Below are positions 1 through 10,239 of a stretch of DNA of 64,000 bases, in pieces. Under the pieces are notes generated by a model. That model made no database searches, was not told where the DNA came from, and saw nothing but the letters and a program-made list of their open reading frames with translations. Source of the stretch: Niebla homalea (taxonomy: Eukaryota; Ascomycota; Lecanoromycetes; Lecanorales; Ramalinaceae); assembly GCA_019925105.1 (NCBI GenBank), contig JAHGAU010000026.1, positions 835,185 to 899,184 of the forward strand, in the 5' to 3' direction. The position numbers and the translations under genes were made by a program. Position 1 is the stretch's first letter, and the number at the start of each line of letters is the position of its first letter.

Positions 1-961
1 CTGGAATGTTGATGATGTCAAGATTTGCGCGACCTCACGGAAGGCGACCATCAAAGGATTGTGGATTGTGTAAACCACTTACCAACGAGTGATGATTTAT
101 GGAAATAATTCTCCGATCAACGAAGATTTCGCAGGCAGGCTTTGATCTGATGGATGAGTTATCAGCGAGAGACTAAGGGTTGGTAAGTAAATATAAGTAG
201 GAATGCTATATGCATATGCAGATGTAAGATGATGGAAATTAAAATGAGGACAGACGGATTAATTGGTGGCAAGGCAAAGATTATTATTAGGTTGGTACGA
301 TTTCAGCCATGAGCGGATGAGCCAGGCAAGCCAGGCCACGACCGGCTACGGGCGTCAACTGATCATATGTCGGTACTCGGTATGTAAAACTTGTAATACA
401 TGTATGATGCATAGATCTGCTCGTTTTCGTATCATTTGGTGACAAGGGGTCAAAGAGAGCTGCTAGAGCAGGTGGGTACCTGGCAAATTGGCAAGGGTGG
501 TCGTGGATACCGAGATCTCTCGCAAGCTTCGATCCAGAGATCAAACGTTATTATGATTTCGCATTCCGGTATGTTGCCTTGTATTCCTTCAGGACTAGCT
601 TTCCTTTCCACAATACAAGGCATCAACACGGAATCGATCAGGTACAGAAGGCAAAGGATCGCATTGTATCAGTCCATGGCAATACAGTGTACGTCACCAT
701 CCGGCCGACTGGAACAGCTCTTGAATTCTTGAAACTTGAAAAGCCGATTTCCCTCCTTCAGCCGGGTCCCGGGCGCTCGATTGAGCTCAGACGCTAACGC
801 AAGGCACCAACGCTGTTACCCCAAGCATCGTCTGGGTCAACGCTTTGTCCCTTCGGTTGCAGAAGCGAGCCAACGTCTGAAGACCAAGATTTGTATGGCT
901 TCACTACTGTACATCTCCGTACGGAATACAGCACTACAGCTCTATAGTACATTTGCACCAG
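1..961. other. Intergenic / downstream flank, no gene recognised
   Basis: This stretch has normal GC content and no RIP signature. It holds only short open frames on both strands with no recognisable domain and no clear intron pattern. Its right part is presumably the 3' untranslated region of the CorA-like gene, which reads leftwards and ends at 962. I see no RNA gene. Confidence 0.5.
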
Positions 962-2808
962 TCACTCCTTGAATCGCCTGCCTCCTCCTCCTGCATGAAA
1001 CACCCTCTTGGAAAATGCAATGAACGCCCCAGTGGTGGACTTGTATATCAAACCGCCTTCCAAGGTATGACTTATAATCCCAAATGCCACCAAGAATAGG
1101 AAGGAAAGGGCCATGATGACCGCGAAGCAGACCCAGTAAGTCTTTGCGCTGTATGCATTCTGAACTTCGGGGATTTGTATCGAGAAGTAGCCGGTCATCA
1201 GACTGACAGGCATGAAGAGAATCGTCACTTTGGCCAAAAGTATCGTTATTCGTGTCAATTTTTCTACCGCCTCGGATTGTCTCATAGTGATCAAATTGAA
1301 GTTCTGCCAAATACGTCAGCCTCTTTACTCGAATCCGGTACGCCGTGTTGTGGCCCCCTTACAAGGAAGACCAGAGACTCTTTCTCATCCAAACACTCCT
1401 GGATCTCGCTCAATGCATATAATTCGATTCGGTCCTTCAATCTCTCGAATTTGACGATAGCTTTTGCCGTCAAAGGCGCTGTGAAGGTTTCATCGTCGCC
1501 ATCGCTTGCAGATAGTCCTCGCCGGCGGCTCGATGCTGCTTCATCTAGATGCCCGTGTGGCCCAACCTTCCCTGAATCTGTAGTGCTGTCTGTTTGATTG
1601 ACATCCTTTGGAGCTTTATGCCTGCTGACGATCCGTTCGATGATCAACCCATAGCTTTGATACATCCGTTTCAAAACTGCCAGTTGACGCCCAGTCTCGT
1701 GCAGCTGCTGGATTCTTGCCACCACGGCCTTTTCAAACATCCTCTCGCGCTGGTACGCATTAGTAAGGTGGAGGCTGTCTAAGACTAATATTGATTCACT
1801 TACTAGACCATTCAATACCGTTGCATATCGCTGCTCCTCTTTGGCCACCAAACCATACGTCGTGTACCAGTCGTCAAAAAGATAATAAAACAAAAGACCG
1901 GGAGAGTCAGACATCGTACCCATTGATTTTTGAGGGCGAGGATAGTCAAGCCTAAGATCGAGTGTATGCAGCGGATTCTGACGACGCCAGTCTTCGTTGA
2001 CCTTCGAAAGCTGCTTGAAAACATTTTGAAGATTCTTTCTCGCAAATATCAGAGTCTTAGCGTCTTCCGGACTTAGAGGATCTTTGCATTCAGGAAAAAG
2101 ATCCTCCTGAATGGAAATAACGGTGTTGTCATCGCACAAGAGCAGCCAGGTCCACACGCGTCTTCCGTTGGGCTTATTCTTCGTGTTTTTACCAACGTTG
2201 GATTGTCTCTTGGCCACGCTTGAACCCTCGTCGTTGGCGTACTCTGTCGGTATCTCCACCGACATGCCTGAAAGTGCATTGTACCCAATGCAAACGCTTC
2301 TTGAACTCCAATCCGTCGAGCAGTAGTGCCACACCTCGTCTACTATGTTGTAATGGCTCAGATTCATGCCGCTAGTCTCCGAGTCCGAGTAGAAATCTGT
2401 GCTCGCCTTTTCTGCATCCGCTGAGTGCGCTCCCGAAGAGACATCTAGGCATTTGCGCTTCCGGGCTCGGTTTCCACTTCCAACAAACTGTGGCGTCGCG
2501 GGCTTCTCGCAAATAATGCCTATAAGTCTTGGAGATAGATGATATTTCTCACCAAGGGCTCTGATGAGATCTGGCTGTCGCTCCGGACCAAAGATACTGA
2601 TCCATCTTGTGACCGGCGACGATGTACGTTCCGTAGCCAATAGAGATTGAATCTCTGACTTCCTTAGGTCCCGCGCGATATAAGCCAGGCTGTCGTCAAA
2701 TTCCACAACGAAGTTGCGAGATTCCACCTTTTCCAAAAAGCCGTAGCTTTCTTGGTATACCGCCAGAACGTCCAAATCCTCAAATCGGGGCAGTGGTGTG
2801 AAGGTCAT
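962..2808 (-). CDS. CorA-like divalent-cation transporter family membrane protein (2 exons)
   Basis: Two exons (2808-1363 and 1303-962) flank a 59-nt intron with a GTAAGG donor, a CTGAC branch point and a CAG acceptor; the frame is kept, joining ...ESLVFL to NFNLITMRQ.... The product is about 595 residues. A long cytoplasmic N-terminal part (to about 480) has a disordered basic/acidic stretch at about 140-165 (GNRARKRKCLDV). Near the C-terminus two hydrophobic helices (about 500-522 and 535-557) are separated by a short loop, the usual two-helix CorA/ZntB end. The canonical GMN at the end of helix 1 is replaced by TGYFSIQI, as is common in fungal CorA-like proteins, so Mg2+ transport is not assured. 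The frame continues upstream of 2808 but has no ATG, so the first ATG (MTFTPLPRF) was taken. It is divergent from the uL1 gene. A second, broken CorA-like gene lies at 16.8-23.1 kb. Confidence 0.85.
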
Positions 2809-3620
2809 ATTGTGCGGACTCTCCTTTTTCTGATTCCGTTGTCCTGCCTTTCTTCCTTTTGAATCGGTCAAGCTAGGGGAAATTGACAAATCCGGCGCGT
2901 GGTCCTATGTGTGCTGTGGTCGATTCAGCTTCAGCGAATGTGTATTGAAGTAGAAATCATGCTCAATACTAAGCGCTCCAGCTGGAAATATTCCCTAACA
3001 AGATAGGCTCTTTATGTATGTATTAATATGGCGGTTGTCGCTAGCTTTCTGTCAGTCAACAGTCGGATGAGTTTGATACAAGAAGAATGCAAGTGAGGGC
3101 GTTCAAAAGGCAAGTGGTTCGAGACAGAAACGATGAGTGAGTAATAAAGCTGGCAGAGAAATATTCGTACGGTCAGCTCAATGTGGTTTCAAAACAGCTT
3201 GTAGATCATAAGACAATGCAGCAGGCATGATCAGCTGAACAGTGACCAGGCGCGCAAACTCGAAGCGGAAGCAAATCGCAGGATTCACCTGTCCTACGGA
3301 AGACAATTCCCAAAGAAGGATGTGATATCCTAGGCGCCAGCTATAAGTACTGTACATTGTAACGTAGTTATTATTAGCGTTGCCTTCTCCATAAGAGGGT
3401 AAGAGGGTAAGAAGGCTATGGGTATGAGGCACAGGCAGGCCACATGGTGGTGGCGGTAACGCCCGGTAGAACTAGAACCACCGGAAACTTAGGACGGAAG
3501 CTAATTCCGCCAGGCTCGCTACTCGCCACACTCGAGACTTGATTTTGCGCTTTCCAAGAACACAACGCATAAATCCTCACCAAAAGAGTCCCTTCACTCT
3601 CTTGGAAGACTGTTTTGATC
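2809..3620. other. Divergent promoter region between CorA-like gene and uL1
   Basis: This is 812 bp of non-coding sequence between two divergently transcribed genes. It has short AT-rich stretches (around 3000-3040 and 3340-3380) and a purine-rich tract of AGAGGGTAA-type repeats at about 3390-3415, upstream of the ribosomal protein gene. The open frames here are short and unsupported. Confidence 0.5.
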
Positions 3621-4457
3621 ATGTCGAAAATCACAGTCGGTACGCTAATCGACCTTGGACCTTTTGTGAGCACAAGCAGGATCGGCAATGGCTGACATTC
3701 TATCCAGCCGGAGTGCGCACCAATGTTCAGTCCCTGCTTGACTATTCCTTGAATGAGAAGAAGCGTAACTTCTTGGAGACGGTCGAGCTCCAGATCGGCC
3801 TGAAGAACTATGACCCCCAACGTGACAAGCGTTTCTCCGGCACTGTTAAGCTACCACGGGTCCCAAGACCCGGGATGACCATCTGGTGCGTGCCTGCGGC
3901 TTTGCCTGGGTCCATGATAACAGCCGATCCACTAATTTGCCTTTCAGTGTCCTCGGTGATCAGCATGATATTGATAGAGCTAAGCATCATGCGGTCGATG
4001 CCATGTCAGCGGACGATCTTAAGAAGTTGAACAAAAACAAGAAGCTTATCAAGAAGCTTGCCCGCAAATATGATGCTTTTGTCGCATCAGATGCTCTCAT
4101 CAAGCAGATTCCGCGTCTCCTGGGTCCCGGACTTTCGAAAGGTAATACTCTGACATGATCCCTACACGAGCCTGGCTGATGCGAGCGCTTTCAGCCGGCA
4201 AATTCCCCTCTCCTATTTCGCACAATGAGGACCTAAACAACAAAATGACCGAAGTCAAGTCTACGATCAAGTTCCAATTGAAAAAAGTTCTGTGCTTAGG
4301 TGTGGCGGTGGGCAATGTCGGCATGACCGAGGACGAGCTAATCGCGAACATCATGTTGGCCATCAATTACTTGGTCAGCTTGCTGAAGAAGGGTTGGCAA
4401 AACGTTGGCAGCTTGACCATCAAGGCTTCGATGTCACCGCCCAAGAGGCTGTACTAG
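3621..4457 (+). CDS. RPL10A: 60S ribosomal protein uL1 (L1/L10A), 4 exons
   Basis: This is the large-subunit ribosomal protein of the L1 stalk, which contacts deacylated tRNA leaving the E site. Exons are 3621-3639, 3708-3885, 3948-4141 and 4195-4457. All introns are GT..AG and 53-68 nt long. The first exon encodes only MSKITV plus one base, a typical ribosomal protein gene layout. The spliced product is 217 residues, the family length. It reads [20 protein letters not shown]... through [20 protein letters not shown], then the [18 protein letters not shown] segment, [13 protein letters not shown], and [33 protein letters not shown], which is the family's signature loop. It ends ...[16 protein letters not shown]. 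All parts are contiguous in frame after splicing, so the gene looks functional. It should be among the most highly expressed genes in the window. Confidence 0.97.
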
Positions 4458-4612
4458 ATCACACTCTGGTACTAGAATAGTACTGGCAACCCATAAGAAA
4501 TGACAATGCCATTCTCTGTGCATCACATCTTAATCGTTAACGCTCATAAGCCCACACCGCAAATCTACCGTCGAACAAGTAGCATCAATCGCTTAGGACA
4601 TGAGCCCAATGG

Positions 4613-5037
4613 ATGTCTGAACCTGTTCGAGGGATGACTGAGGCCGACCGACACCATCATATTGCAAGAACCACTAGCAGGGGCGCTGAGTCAAATTCTC
4701 ACCAGCATTCGGGACATGGGCTGGGGAGCGGCTCCCTGTGGTTCAACGGCTTGGCGCCACGGTTGATGAATGTCCTTTCACGATGTACCCACTACTTTGT
4801 CATAGACACCAATGGGCAAAGACAACAGGTGATCTTCGGTTGAGTGATGTCGCCTCAATTCCACAGCCCCGTCCCACTAGGAAGGGATCTCACGCGACTG
4901 AAAAGGAAAGAACCCAGGCAATTCGCTCAAGGGAGCCGGGAACGGAAGACCAGCTATTGGCGAGCTCGAAAGAGTTCAAACCAGAATGGCCCTCAGCAAG
5001 CCACAGTAGTGGAGCTCCCATAAGTAACAGTATTTAG
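4613..5037 (+). CDS. Uncertain short reading frames downstream of uL1 (hypothetical)
   Basis: Two overlapping same-strand frames lie here. One starts with a true ATG at 4613 (76 residues, His/Ser-rich). The other is open from 4690 to 5037 (about 116 residues, ending ...SHSSGAPISNSI) and has no good start. No intron joining them is convincing, and neither matches a family I recognise. Because they begin only about 155 bp after the uL1 stop, they may simply lie in its 3' untranslated region. They could also be the remains of a small gene. Confidence 0.2.
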
Positions 5038-5379
5038 TTACTACTGATGATGTAGATTGGAAAAGAGGGAAAATTCTGCACGAGCTTTTTGTGCTTTCTG
5101 CGGGCATTTAGCGGCGCCGCGCAGGACCGCGATTAAGCCGGAGGTCAAAGTTGGGGCTCAGCAATCAGCATTCTACCGAATACTCAGTAATGAGGATGAA
5201 GTACGGATAACCTCACTGATGACCCATGTTCAGACGGCTGGATGTGGCACATTGTTGCCCAATCTAATATTACGTCGTCGCACCTCTTTGCCAAAAAACC
5301 TCCATGTTCCCCAAAAGGTCCCAACTTTCACTCCCAACCGAATTCGGTCGCTAAAGTTATTTGATATCATTTTAGCCCT
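5038..5379. other. Intergenic, converging side of Leo1
   Basis: This short gap precedes the 3' end of Leo1. One open frame on the + strand (5057-5383) overlaps the Leo1 stop codon. It shows no domain and is probably chance. Confidence 0.4.
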
Positions 5380-6884
5380 CTAATCTTCATCTTCATCCTC
5401 TATCACCCGCCGCCTCTTTGCCCTTCCCCCTCCGGAGACATCCGTTATCCGCTCTGCTTCTTGAGGTTTCTTCCTTTCGTCCAAATGCTCCTCATCATCA
5501 TCTCCCTCACCATCCAATTCATCCTCTTCTTCGCTATCCTCCCCAACCTCAGGCTCTTCATCGCTATTGACAAGAAACCCGTCATCTTCGTCGTACTCAT
5601 CCTCCTTGTTGCGGGCTCGTCCCCGATAATCCTCATCATCGCTATATTCGCTGTTGCGCCGCCTGTTCCTTCGGGCCTTCGGCTTGGCTTTACGTGCTCT
5701 AGCTGCCATCATCCCATCGTCATCTTCCAAGCCACCCACCGTCAGACCAGTGCCCATGCCTCCTGTCCGCAAGCCGGATCGCTTCAGGACATTATTCGCG
5801 CGCGTGTTCTCTCGATCCTGTTGTATTTGGTATCGGCGCTGCATCTTCACCTTCTCCTTCTCCGCTAGCTCTGCTCTTCGTTTCGCGTTTTCGGGATCTT
5901 CGCTGATATTGATGACTTCGACACCTCCGTCCACTGTGGCCTTGTTACCTCTTGCTGCTGCAGCTAGGCCTTGCTGAAGTCTAAGGAGTGCATCATCGTC
6001 CTGTTCGGAAGATTGCATCGTCAATGATGCCGTGACATGATGGGTGTGGCGCATTAACCCAGCGTGTTCGTGAGGCGCAGCGAGGTAGGTGTGAGAATCC
6101 AATCTAGGATTATACGATGCAGGGGCGTCTTGATCGGACTTTATTGATGTCGGCGTTGGCTTTTTCGGATGGGTCTGTGGTTGGGCGAGCGGCCGAGCAG
6201 TAAGCTCGAACTGCTCTCGTGCATTCGATGCAAGCTGCAGGGTCAAAGAACCATCAGACCAACGATTAATCCGCGCATTGGATTGTACGGTGGAACGGTC
6301 CCTAGGGGAGTCTCGCCATCGAATAGTGCTGTTGGAAGTGCCAAAAGCGGAGAAGGCGGTCGAGGGAGGGCCCAATGAGTGGTGATCTGTACCAGGGGGC
6401 TCGAAACCTTCCAGCGTGAAGGCCTTGGGATTGAGGCCTACAGTCTTTGGAAACTGGAGCAAGTACAACTGTCATTGTCTTAGCATTGCCGTGACTACGT
6501 TCAGTTGCTCAGCTTGCACACTTCGCCGTCACTTGGTAATGGTCCTGGATGACGACCTATAGCAATGTCTGTAACGACAGCTGTTCGCTCGGGCACGTCT
6601 TCATCCTCCTCCCCGAAATCATTCTTCAACCCCTCCTCTCGACCCTCGTCGTCTCCAGAACCTAAATCGGAATCGTCGAGTTTGCGGCGCTTGTTGCTAT
6701 GGCTTGCTCGACTGTCATACCCGTCAGTCACATTTTGGTGCCCGGCAAGGCGCATTGTAAATCACCCAGATCCTTCGTCTTCCGAGTCAGAGCCGAAGAG
6801 CCCGCCGCCACCGTCTTCACCATTGATGATGTCACCTGGCTTCCCCAAGCCATCAGGACCCGCCTCACTTGAGGAACTCGACAT
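5380..6884 (-). CDS. leo1: Paf1 complex subunit Leo1, 3 exons
   Basis: Leo1 is a subunit of the nuclear Paf1 complex, which travels with RNA polymerase II and supports H2B ubiquitination and H3K4/K36 methylation. Exons are 6884-6766, 6711-6522 and 6468-5380; introns are 54 and 53 nt. The join gives ...GRHPGPLPSDGE-LYLLQFPKTVGLNPKAF...FEPP, the start of the LEO1 domain (about residues 90-265), which continues through IRWRD, NARINRWSDGSLTLQL and SHTYLAAPHEHAGLMRHTHHVTASLTM. The N-terminus (MSSSSSEAGPDG...LFGSDSEDEG) and the C-terminal third are strongly acidic and Lys/Arg-rich, ending in KRRRVIEDEDED. The total of about 465 residues fits the family. The intron 2 donor GTGTGC is slightly unusual but the phase is right. 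The start is the first ATG and the only one giving a continuous spliced frame. Confidence 0.95.
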
Positions 6885-7104
6885 TGTTTCTCACGTATAG
6901 CTATGTGAAAATCTGCTGGAGAGAAAGCTTCAACACTTGGACCCAAAAAGGAATTGAGGGCACGGCGGCACAATAGAAGAATATGTGGTGTGATGAGTGG
7001 CTCGAGTAGACTTCTGCGAAGGTGAGAGACAAACGGGGTCCATGCTTGCGATAGTAAAAGATGATATTCAATCCGGAGAATCTATCTGTTAGTGTGGACA
7101 GGTT

Positions 7105-7133
7105 GCTTGTCAATCCTTGGCAGTCAAATTCCC
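7105..7133 (+). repeat. Left terminal inverted repeat
   Basis: This 29-bp arm pairs with 7505-7533, differing at one base in the middle (GGCAGTC here, GGCACTC in the complement of the other arm). Confidence 0.75.
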
Positions 7134-7504
7134 GCTTGGCCCTCTAGTGGCTTACACTAACTCTATAAGGCGTAAAACTTGGAGCTATCAACTGGAGTAA
7201 GTATGTTTGAGGAATCGACTCATGCAAATTTCATATATCTAAACACGATAATGATTGAGTGTAAAAGGGGCTTCGTTAAGGGTTAAATCTATCAATTATT
7301 AATAACGGATAGATTCCGCTTTCATCTTTCGGACTCAAGATAGGCGTTTTCTTAACCCCCTTTAATGACCACATTATGGTTAGAAAAGGGAATGAAACTT
7401 GTCAGACTACATATCGTGACCTCAAGGAATCATTGGCGGCGGATATCTCAATTATCCGAAATGTTCTAGATGGATTTGGCTTTAAATTACTAGAGCAGGC
7501 CCCG

Positions 7505-7533
7505 GGGAATTTGAGTGCCAAGGATTGACAAGC
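7505..7533 (-). repeat. Right terminal inverted repeat
   Basis: This 29-bp arm is the reverse complement of 7105-7133 with one mismatch. The sequence following it (CCACGCTAAT) does not repeat the left flank (GTGGACAGGTT). Confidence 0.75.
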
Positions 7534-8032
7534 CACGCTAATACCGCGAGCCGGGCCCTTTATCCCTTTTTCGCATCAACGTCCCAAGTGCTGTCAGGTT
7601 GTGTTCCCACCCAATAATAAGCGATCGTCAGTGGCCATTGCCGGCGCAGGGGGTTAAGGATCTGCGTGAAATGCACAGGAGGGTTCACACACATTTTCCT
7701 TCATTGTCCCCTGAAAGCCTCGCTCTTGCGCTCAATTCAACACTGTGCATTGTGCATGAGGATAGCATGTCAGTGTGATCCTGACGAGACGTATGCTTTT
7801 TTTTGTTACTGGAACATGGCATCATTCTTTCGTAGCGTGTAAGTTGTCTGGTTCTGTACATACCTTGCGAGCTTTCATCCCTTCTTGAACGTAGGTGGAT
7901 GGTCGTCTTGTTTGGTATACGGGTCTTTCGTTTTCGCCGCTATCAATCATTCACTCTGCCACCGCCCTCGTTATCCTTCAAACGATCTAGCACACAAGGT
8001 CATCTGCTCTTTCACATGAAAAATCTCTTCCA

Positions 8033-9270
8033 ATGAGCGCCAACAAGGAACGGGGCCAGCCACTTTCTTCTTTTGAAGCTGCTCTGTCTACGAACAAGCA
8101 AGATTGGCCTCCAGCCATAAAACCTGGCAGTCCGTCTGAGCTTTGCTGATGAAAATGACAGGCGACAAGGATTCAATCGCCAGCCTGAAGTCAACACAAC
8201 CAGCAATCAAAGCCAGACCCGAGTGAACGGCCTCCACGACTCTTCGCCCACGGTCGCGTCGCCCACTATGGCCGGGCTCAGTCCGTCACAGTCTTTCGGA
8301 TCTTCCACTGGCCTCCAGTCCGACAGCACAGCGCCCACCCCGGAAGCTCACACCCCTGTAGAGCAGCCGAAGTATTTTTTCCGCGAGAAATATGCAAAGC
8401 TGGGCGTCAAGGGCAATTTCATGCCGTTGGCAGCCCAGCCGATAAACATTGGTCTTGCAGATTGGCTGGCCCACCAAAGTAAGGTGTCAAACCCTGCTGT
8501 TTGCAAAACCTCGCTCACGCCACTATCTCCAGCTGTTGAAAATTACCGGTTGGTCAGCACCATTGTAGCCTGCATTCAAGAAACGGACCAGGGAACGGGC
8601 AAACCCATATGTAATCCCGAATCGTGTCCGAAGATGACTGCCGGAAGGTGAGGCCGCTTCCAAAGGTAAGGTCATTGATGGAGCTAATGCTGCGACCAGA
8701 CACAGTTATATATGGCTCGATAACAACCGAAGACCCGTGGCAGTTTCGGCCTCCCAGTATATCTCCCTTGTGCAGCGATGGTTGAATGCCAAGGTGCACG
8801 ACCCCAAGGCCTTTCCCACGGATGCACCAGGAACAACGTCTGCGACATATGCCTCGGGCAGTGTAACGACACCTGCATCCGAAACTCCGATAGCTGCAGG
8901 GCCTACCAATCTGAACGCTCCACTCTCGCAGCTGGCAGGCAAAGATTGGATTGGCCGAGACGCCGGGTTTCCCGAGTCGTTCTACAACGATTGCCGGACT
9001 TGCTTCAGGCAAATCTTTCGTATCTATGCGCACATTTACCATTCCCATTGGATTGATCCCTTTTGGAACCTGAGCAGCAGCTCGAACTCGCAAGGATGGA
9101 CAGACCTTAACTCATGTTTCGTACACTTTTGCACCGTGGCCAAATACTACAGTCTTTTGACGGAGAAAGATGTTGAGCCGATGCAGCCGCTGATTGATTT
9201 ATGGATTGCCAACGGCTCTATCCCTCCGGCAGCAGCCAATGAAGAGAGCAAGATAGTACCACCGCAATGA
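8033..9270 (+). CDS. mob2: Mob2-type Mob1/phocein protein, NDR-kinase (Cbk1/Cot1) activator
   Basis: Mob2 binds and activates the NDR-family kinase Cbk1/Cot1, which drives polarised growth and cell separation. The well-supported exons run from about 8162 to 8478, then 8533-8647 and 8700-9270. Introns are 54 nt (GTAAGG..CCAG) and 52 nt (GTGAGG..CCAG). The product has a Ser/Thr/Pro-rich N-terminus, then PKYFFREKYAKLGVKGNFMPLAAQP, WLAHQTVENYRLVSTIVACIQE, NPESCPKMTAGRHSYIWLDNNRRPVAVSASQYISLVQRWLNAKV, and RIYAHIYHSHW...LNSCFVHFCTVAKYYSLL, all Mob-domain landmarks. The LDNNRRPV..SASQYI run resembles Mob2 more than Mob1. An inserted Ala/Thr/Ser loop of about 45 residues follows FPTDAPG. The N-terminal exon is uncertain. 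I propose ATG at 8033 (MSANKERGQPLSSFEAAL) spliced by a 72-nt intron (about 8090-8161) with a weak GTCTAC donor. Confidence 0.88.
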
Positions 9271-10239
9271 GTTGCCGGCTTCAGTACGGACAATTGGATG
9301 GGATGACTATGTGGGCATACGGTTCGTTTGCACGTGCATATCAGCGATCTTGAATGCATCTTACACACGGACGGCGAAATGGCGCTTGGTAGGGTCGAGC
9401 AAGAGAATATTCGTGATGAGCTCTTTGGGTGTGAGGAGATGAGCGTATGTATTCTAAACCAATGTAGTGGAGCATGGAAACTTTTTGAGGGGGGGAAAAA
9501 AAACCAAGATGCTGGCTCTGCTACAAAGACAACAGCAAACGGGTTCCACAGAACAGAAGCATGATGTGGGACATCCAGACCGCATGTCACATTTAGGATG
9601 AGGCCCCCTGAGCGAATAAAGACACGATAATGAGTGACAGCGCAATACAGAATGTTCGACTGCTCGGAATTGCTCATCCGTAAATGATATGTCATTATTG
9701 CCAAGCCGTTCGGCCCACGTGCATGATGATTTCAACTACAAGACATAATCAGGTGGGCGAGAATCGTCCCAGCCTTTCCAAGATGGAAAGGGAATAATCC
9801 GTACGGAGTAGATACGTACGAGGATACTGGAAAGGATGTCAGCGTCATCTATCGAGGCTTGGTATTTCTTGGCGACCTCCTTTCTTGATTTCGCCTTGCT
9901 CAGCTGTTCTTTTAGGCTTTAGCTCCTACTCGTACGTATTTCAGCCAATTACAAGTTTAGAGTACAACAGGATACGATTGCAATGCTCCTCGGCGCACCT
10001 CCTGCTCGATGACATGTCTGTCTGCTTCTCACAGGGGCCTTTGCGTCCTGTCTTCCTTGTTTGACAATACTCGATATCTTAATTCTCGAGGACGACGACG
10101 GCTGTCTTAGTATCACCTCTTGCATTTCCAACAGACCATTGCCGCTGAACCTGCGCCTTCCCTTTTGCAGCGCCTTTCTTCTTCCTATTACGAACTTGTC
10201 TCGCGCGAGACACCTCTTGCTCAAGGACGGTACCCATCC
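9271..10239. other. Intergenic region between Mob2 and PhoD-like gene
   Basis: About 970 bp holds the Mob2 3' region and the 5' region of the phosphatase. The reading frame of the phosphatase stays open upstream to 10120 but without an ATG. Short frames on both strands show no domain. A small G/A run lies at about 9490-9508. Confidence 0.45.

Larger units (their letters stand above)
7105..7533. mobile_element. Small non-autonomous TIR element (MITE-like), 429 bp
   Basis: The first 29 bases (7105-7133, beginning GCTTGTCAATCCTTGGCA) and the last 29 bases (7505-7533) are inverted copies with one mismatch. The interior has no coding frame and is AT-richer than its surroundings. A central stem (AATCTATC at 7286-7293 and GATAGATT at 7308-7315) adds to the symmetry. 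This is the structure of a MITE or internally deleted DNA transposon. I could not find a convincing target-site duplication, so the superfamily is unknown and the exact outer ends may be a few bases off. It is not visibly RIPped. Confidence 0.6.
6885..8032. other. Divergent intergenic region Leo1/Mob2, carrying a TIR element
   Basis: About 1.15 kb separates the two divergent start codons. Its centre is occupied by the 429-bp inverted-repeat element at 7105-7533. The remainder (7534-8032) is pyrimidine-rich near 7900-8000, as expected for a fungal promoter/5' leader. I see no coding frame here. Confidence 0.5.

Noticed and set aside
3105..3135. GGTTCGAGAC, a tRNA B-box-like sequence
   Set aside because: No matching A-box, acceptor stem or anticodon arm can be drawn from the preceding 70 bases.
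5057..5383. 108-residue open frame on the + strand
   Set aside because: It has no domain and no typical fungal start context, and overlaps the Leo1 stop on the opposite strand.
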